The notes under the pieces were generated by a model that worked only from the letters and a program-made list of their open reading frames with translations, ran no database searches and had not been told where the DNA came from. A stretch of 44,984 bases of DNA from an uncultured Lachnospiraceae bacterium. GTDB taxonomy: Bacteria; Bacillota; Clostridia; Lachnospirales; Lachnospiraceae. Each line of letters begins with the position of its first letter. Within the stretch, counting starts at the first letter, position 1. The stretch lies in assembly GCA_910578885.1 (NCBI GenBank), contig CAJTSH010000027.1, forward strand, positions 1 through 44,984. The letters run 5' to 3'. The position numbers were made by a program, and so were the translations under genes. This document shows, in pieces, positions 43,848 to 44,984 of the stretch.

Positions 43848-44828
43848 CTAAAAGTCCGAAACATTTAAAATTTCCTGAGGAATATACCGCCCTGTCTCAA
43901 GAATTTCCAGCATATGCCTAACTGTTTCTTCCGAAAAATTCGAAAAAAATTCTTCTCCTATTTTTCGGTTCTGCTGCTCCTTCGTGTCAGGCAGCTCTGC
44001 AATCTGCCCGGCTTTTTCAAGCATTTTCTCATATGCCGACACAAAGGGAACCGGTCTATGCCCTTCTGCACACTGCCGCAAAAGGCTCTCATAAATCCCG
44101 ACACCCTCATAATCCAGATCGCCAAAATAATAAATCTGATTCCCACTGTATTTCATATACGGCTCGGCAGAAAGTTCAAAATCCCGAAAAGATTTCACGA
44201 TCCTCTTCCCTCCGCCATAAATCAGCGTCCCAATCTCCTCGCCCAAAATTTCAGGCTTTCCGTCCAGCAGGGCTTTACGCATACTAAAAAAGGTATCCTT
44301 GTTCTCTAGTATCAGCATAATCTGCGGAGTCCTTCTGTTGTTGGAATAATAGGAAAGCGGTTCCGCCGTCTCGTACATATTAAAAAAAACTGCGTCAATC
44401 CCGCAGCGTTTCAATATTTTATACCCTTGCTCCTTAGAAAGGAACTTCTCTCTGTTCCAGATCTCAAAGCTCCGCTCATTCACTGATTCCGGCTGTTCCA
44501 TCAGCTCCCGGTTCAGCCGCAGATACTCATTCAGCAGCAATACCCATCTTCTGTCCTTTTGATATTCCTCTGGATGCGCCAGATAATATTCAATGGAAAT
44601 CATCGGCTCAAGCCGAAACTTCAGCTCTTCTTCCAGCTCCCCATATGGTTTATCCTCTTCTGTCATCCAGTAGGACAGGCAGAGTGCGGGGCTTTTGCCG
44701 TTTGTTCCGGCGCTTTTTACGGGCTTAAGCTTTCCCGCATCCAGCAGCTCCATAATATATGCATAGCATTGTCCGTAGGTAAAGCTGCTGTGCAGCTTCA
44801 TGAGTTCGTCGAGTGAAACCCGCTTCAT
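43848..44828 (-). CDS. jetD: Wadjet TOPRIM nuclease JetD
   Basis: The DNA-cleaving subunit, related to Spo11/topoisomerase VI A. The start at 44828 (AAGGAG seven bases upstream) gives 326 residues; the frame is open for 45 more codons but without a ribosome site. The N-terminal part (about 1-55) looks like a winged helix (SLDELMKLHSSFTYGQCYAYIMEL). A central region (about 75-160) precedes the TOPRIM domain: conserved Glu in MLILENKDTF (about 172) and the metal-binding Asp pair in YYFGDLDYEGVGIYE (about 236). All three acidic residues are intact, so it should be active. It is the first gene of the operon, as in type II systems; type I has jetD last. Confidence 0.9.
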   Translation of the reverse strand: MKRVSLDELMKLHSSFTYGQCYAYIMELLDAGKLKPVKSAGTNGKSPALCLSYWMTEEDKPYGELEEELKFRLEPMISIEYYLAHPEEYQKDRRWVLLLNEYLRLNRELMEQPESVNERSFEIWNREKFLSKEQGYKILKRCGIDAVFFNMYETAEPLSYYSNNRRTPQIMLILENKDTFFSMRKALLDGKPEILGEEIGTLIYGGGKRIVKSFRDFELSAEPYMKYSGNQIYYFGDLDYEGVGIYESLLRQCAEGHRPVPFVSAYEKMLEKAGQIAELPDTKEQQNRKIGEEFFSNFSEETVRHMLEILETGRYIPQEILNVSDF

Positions 44829-44882
44829 GCTCCGTCTCCTTGTGCTTTGATTCTTGCGACTTATTGTCATTGTGATGGGACA

Positions 44883-44912
44883 AGTATAACATAGGCAGGG
44901 GGAATGTTGCAA
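44883..44912 (-). promoter_or_regulatory. Promoter of the Wadjet operon
   Basis: Minus-strand TTGCAA (44907-44912), 18-base spacer and TATACT (44883-44888). Transcription would start near 44876, about 48 bases before jetD. Positions 44913-44984 show no further feature before the window edge. Confidence 0.6.
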
Positions 44913-44984
44913 GAGGCAGCCGCCACTATCCACGACAAACGCATGAATATCTCTGTTGCTCAAATTACTATAATTACCGTTTTT

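Noticed and set aside
37096..44828. The SMC operon as a novel undescribed defence system
   Set aside because: All four parts match the described Wadjet class; novelty is limited to details such as the Walker B variant.

Overview
The window reads as a chromosomal segment of an anaerobic Firmicute, most likely Lachnospiraceae (class Clostridia). The reasons are a six-cysteine SCIFF peptide with its radical-SAM maturase beside a fused secDF, a TIGR04086-type membrane protein, a T-box-controlled serS, Bacillus/Clostridium-type promoters and strong AGGAGG-like ribosome sites. Most genes lie on the minus strand. The plus-strand genes are a lichenase, a cyclophilin and a small membrane-anchored protein. 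I saw no rRNA, tRNA, CRISPR array, insertion sequence or phage gene.

Left part (1-8.06 kb, all minus): serS under a T-box leader, a MATE transporter, then carA-carB (carbamoyl phosphate synthase). The serS leader is unusually long and carries a perfect 21-bp inverted repeat and further hairpins after the T-box attenuator. Next (8.06-16.5 kb) comes a large secreted fibronectin-III-repeat protein, preceded by a four-gene MacAB/YknXYZ-like export operon with two different adaptor proteins, an ATPase and a permease.

Middle (16.8-36.2 kb): a secreted GH16 lichenase with a ricin-type carbohydrate-binding module; glyA; a DUF1294 protein; the scfA-scfB-secDF cluster; TIGR04086; a GNAT protein with an extra N-terminal domain; a cyclophilin; mrp-uraA; an ABC-F ATPase; a GH3 beta-glucosidase with permuted domain order; and a lipoprotein foldase-asnS-DUF3006-like operon. 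Lichenase and the GH3 enzyme could act in sequence on mixed-linkage beta-glucan, outside and then inside the cell.

Right part (36.4-44.98 kb): a small single-span basic protein on the plus strand, a strong terminator, then a complete four-gene SMC-type Wadjet operon in the order jetD-jetA-jetB-jetC with its own promoter. This is the clearest defence system in the window. It is a known class (anti-plasmid condensin plus TOPRIM nuclease), and the order and families fit the type II branch. I did not find a wholly undescribed multigene system. The less usual items are the serS leader architecture, the two-adaptor exporter with its inserted domain, the overlapping leader ORF before the foldase lipoprotein, and the Asp-Asn Walker B of JetC.
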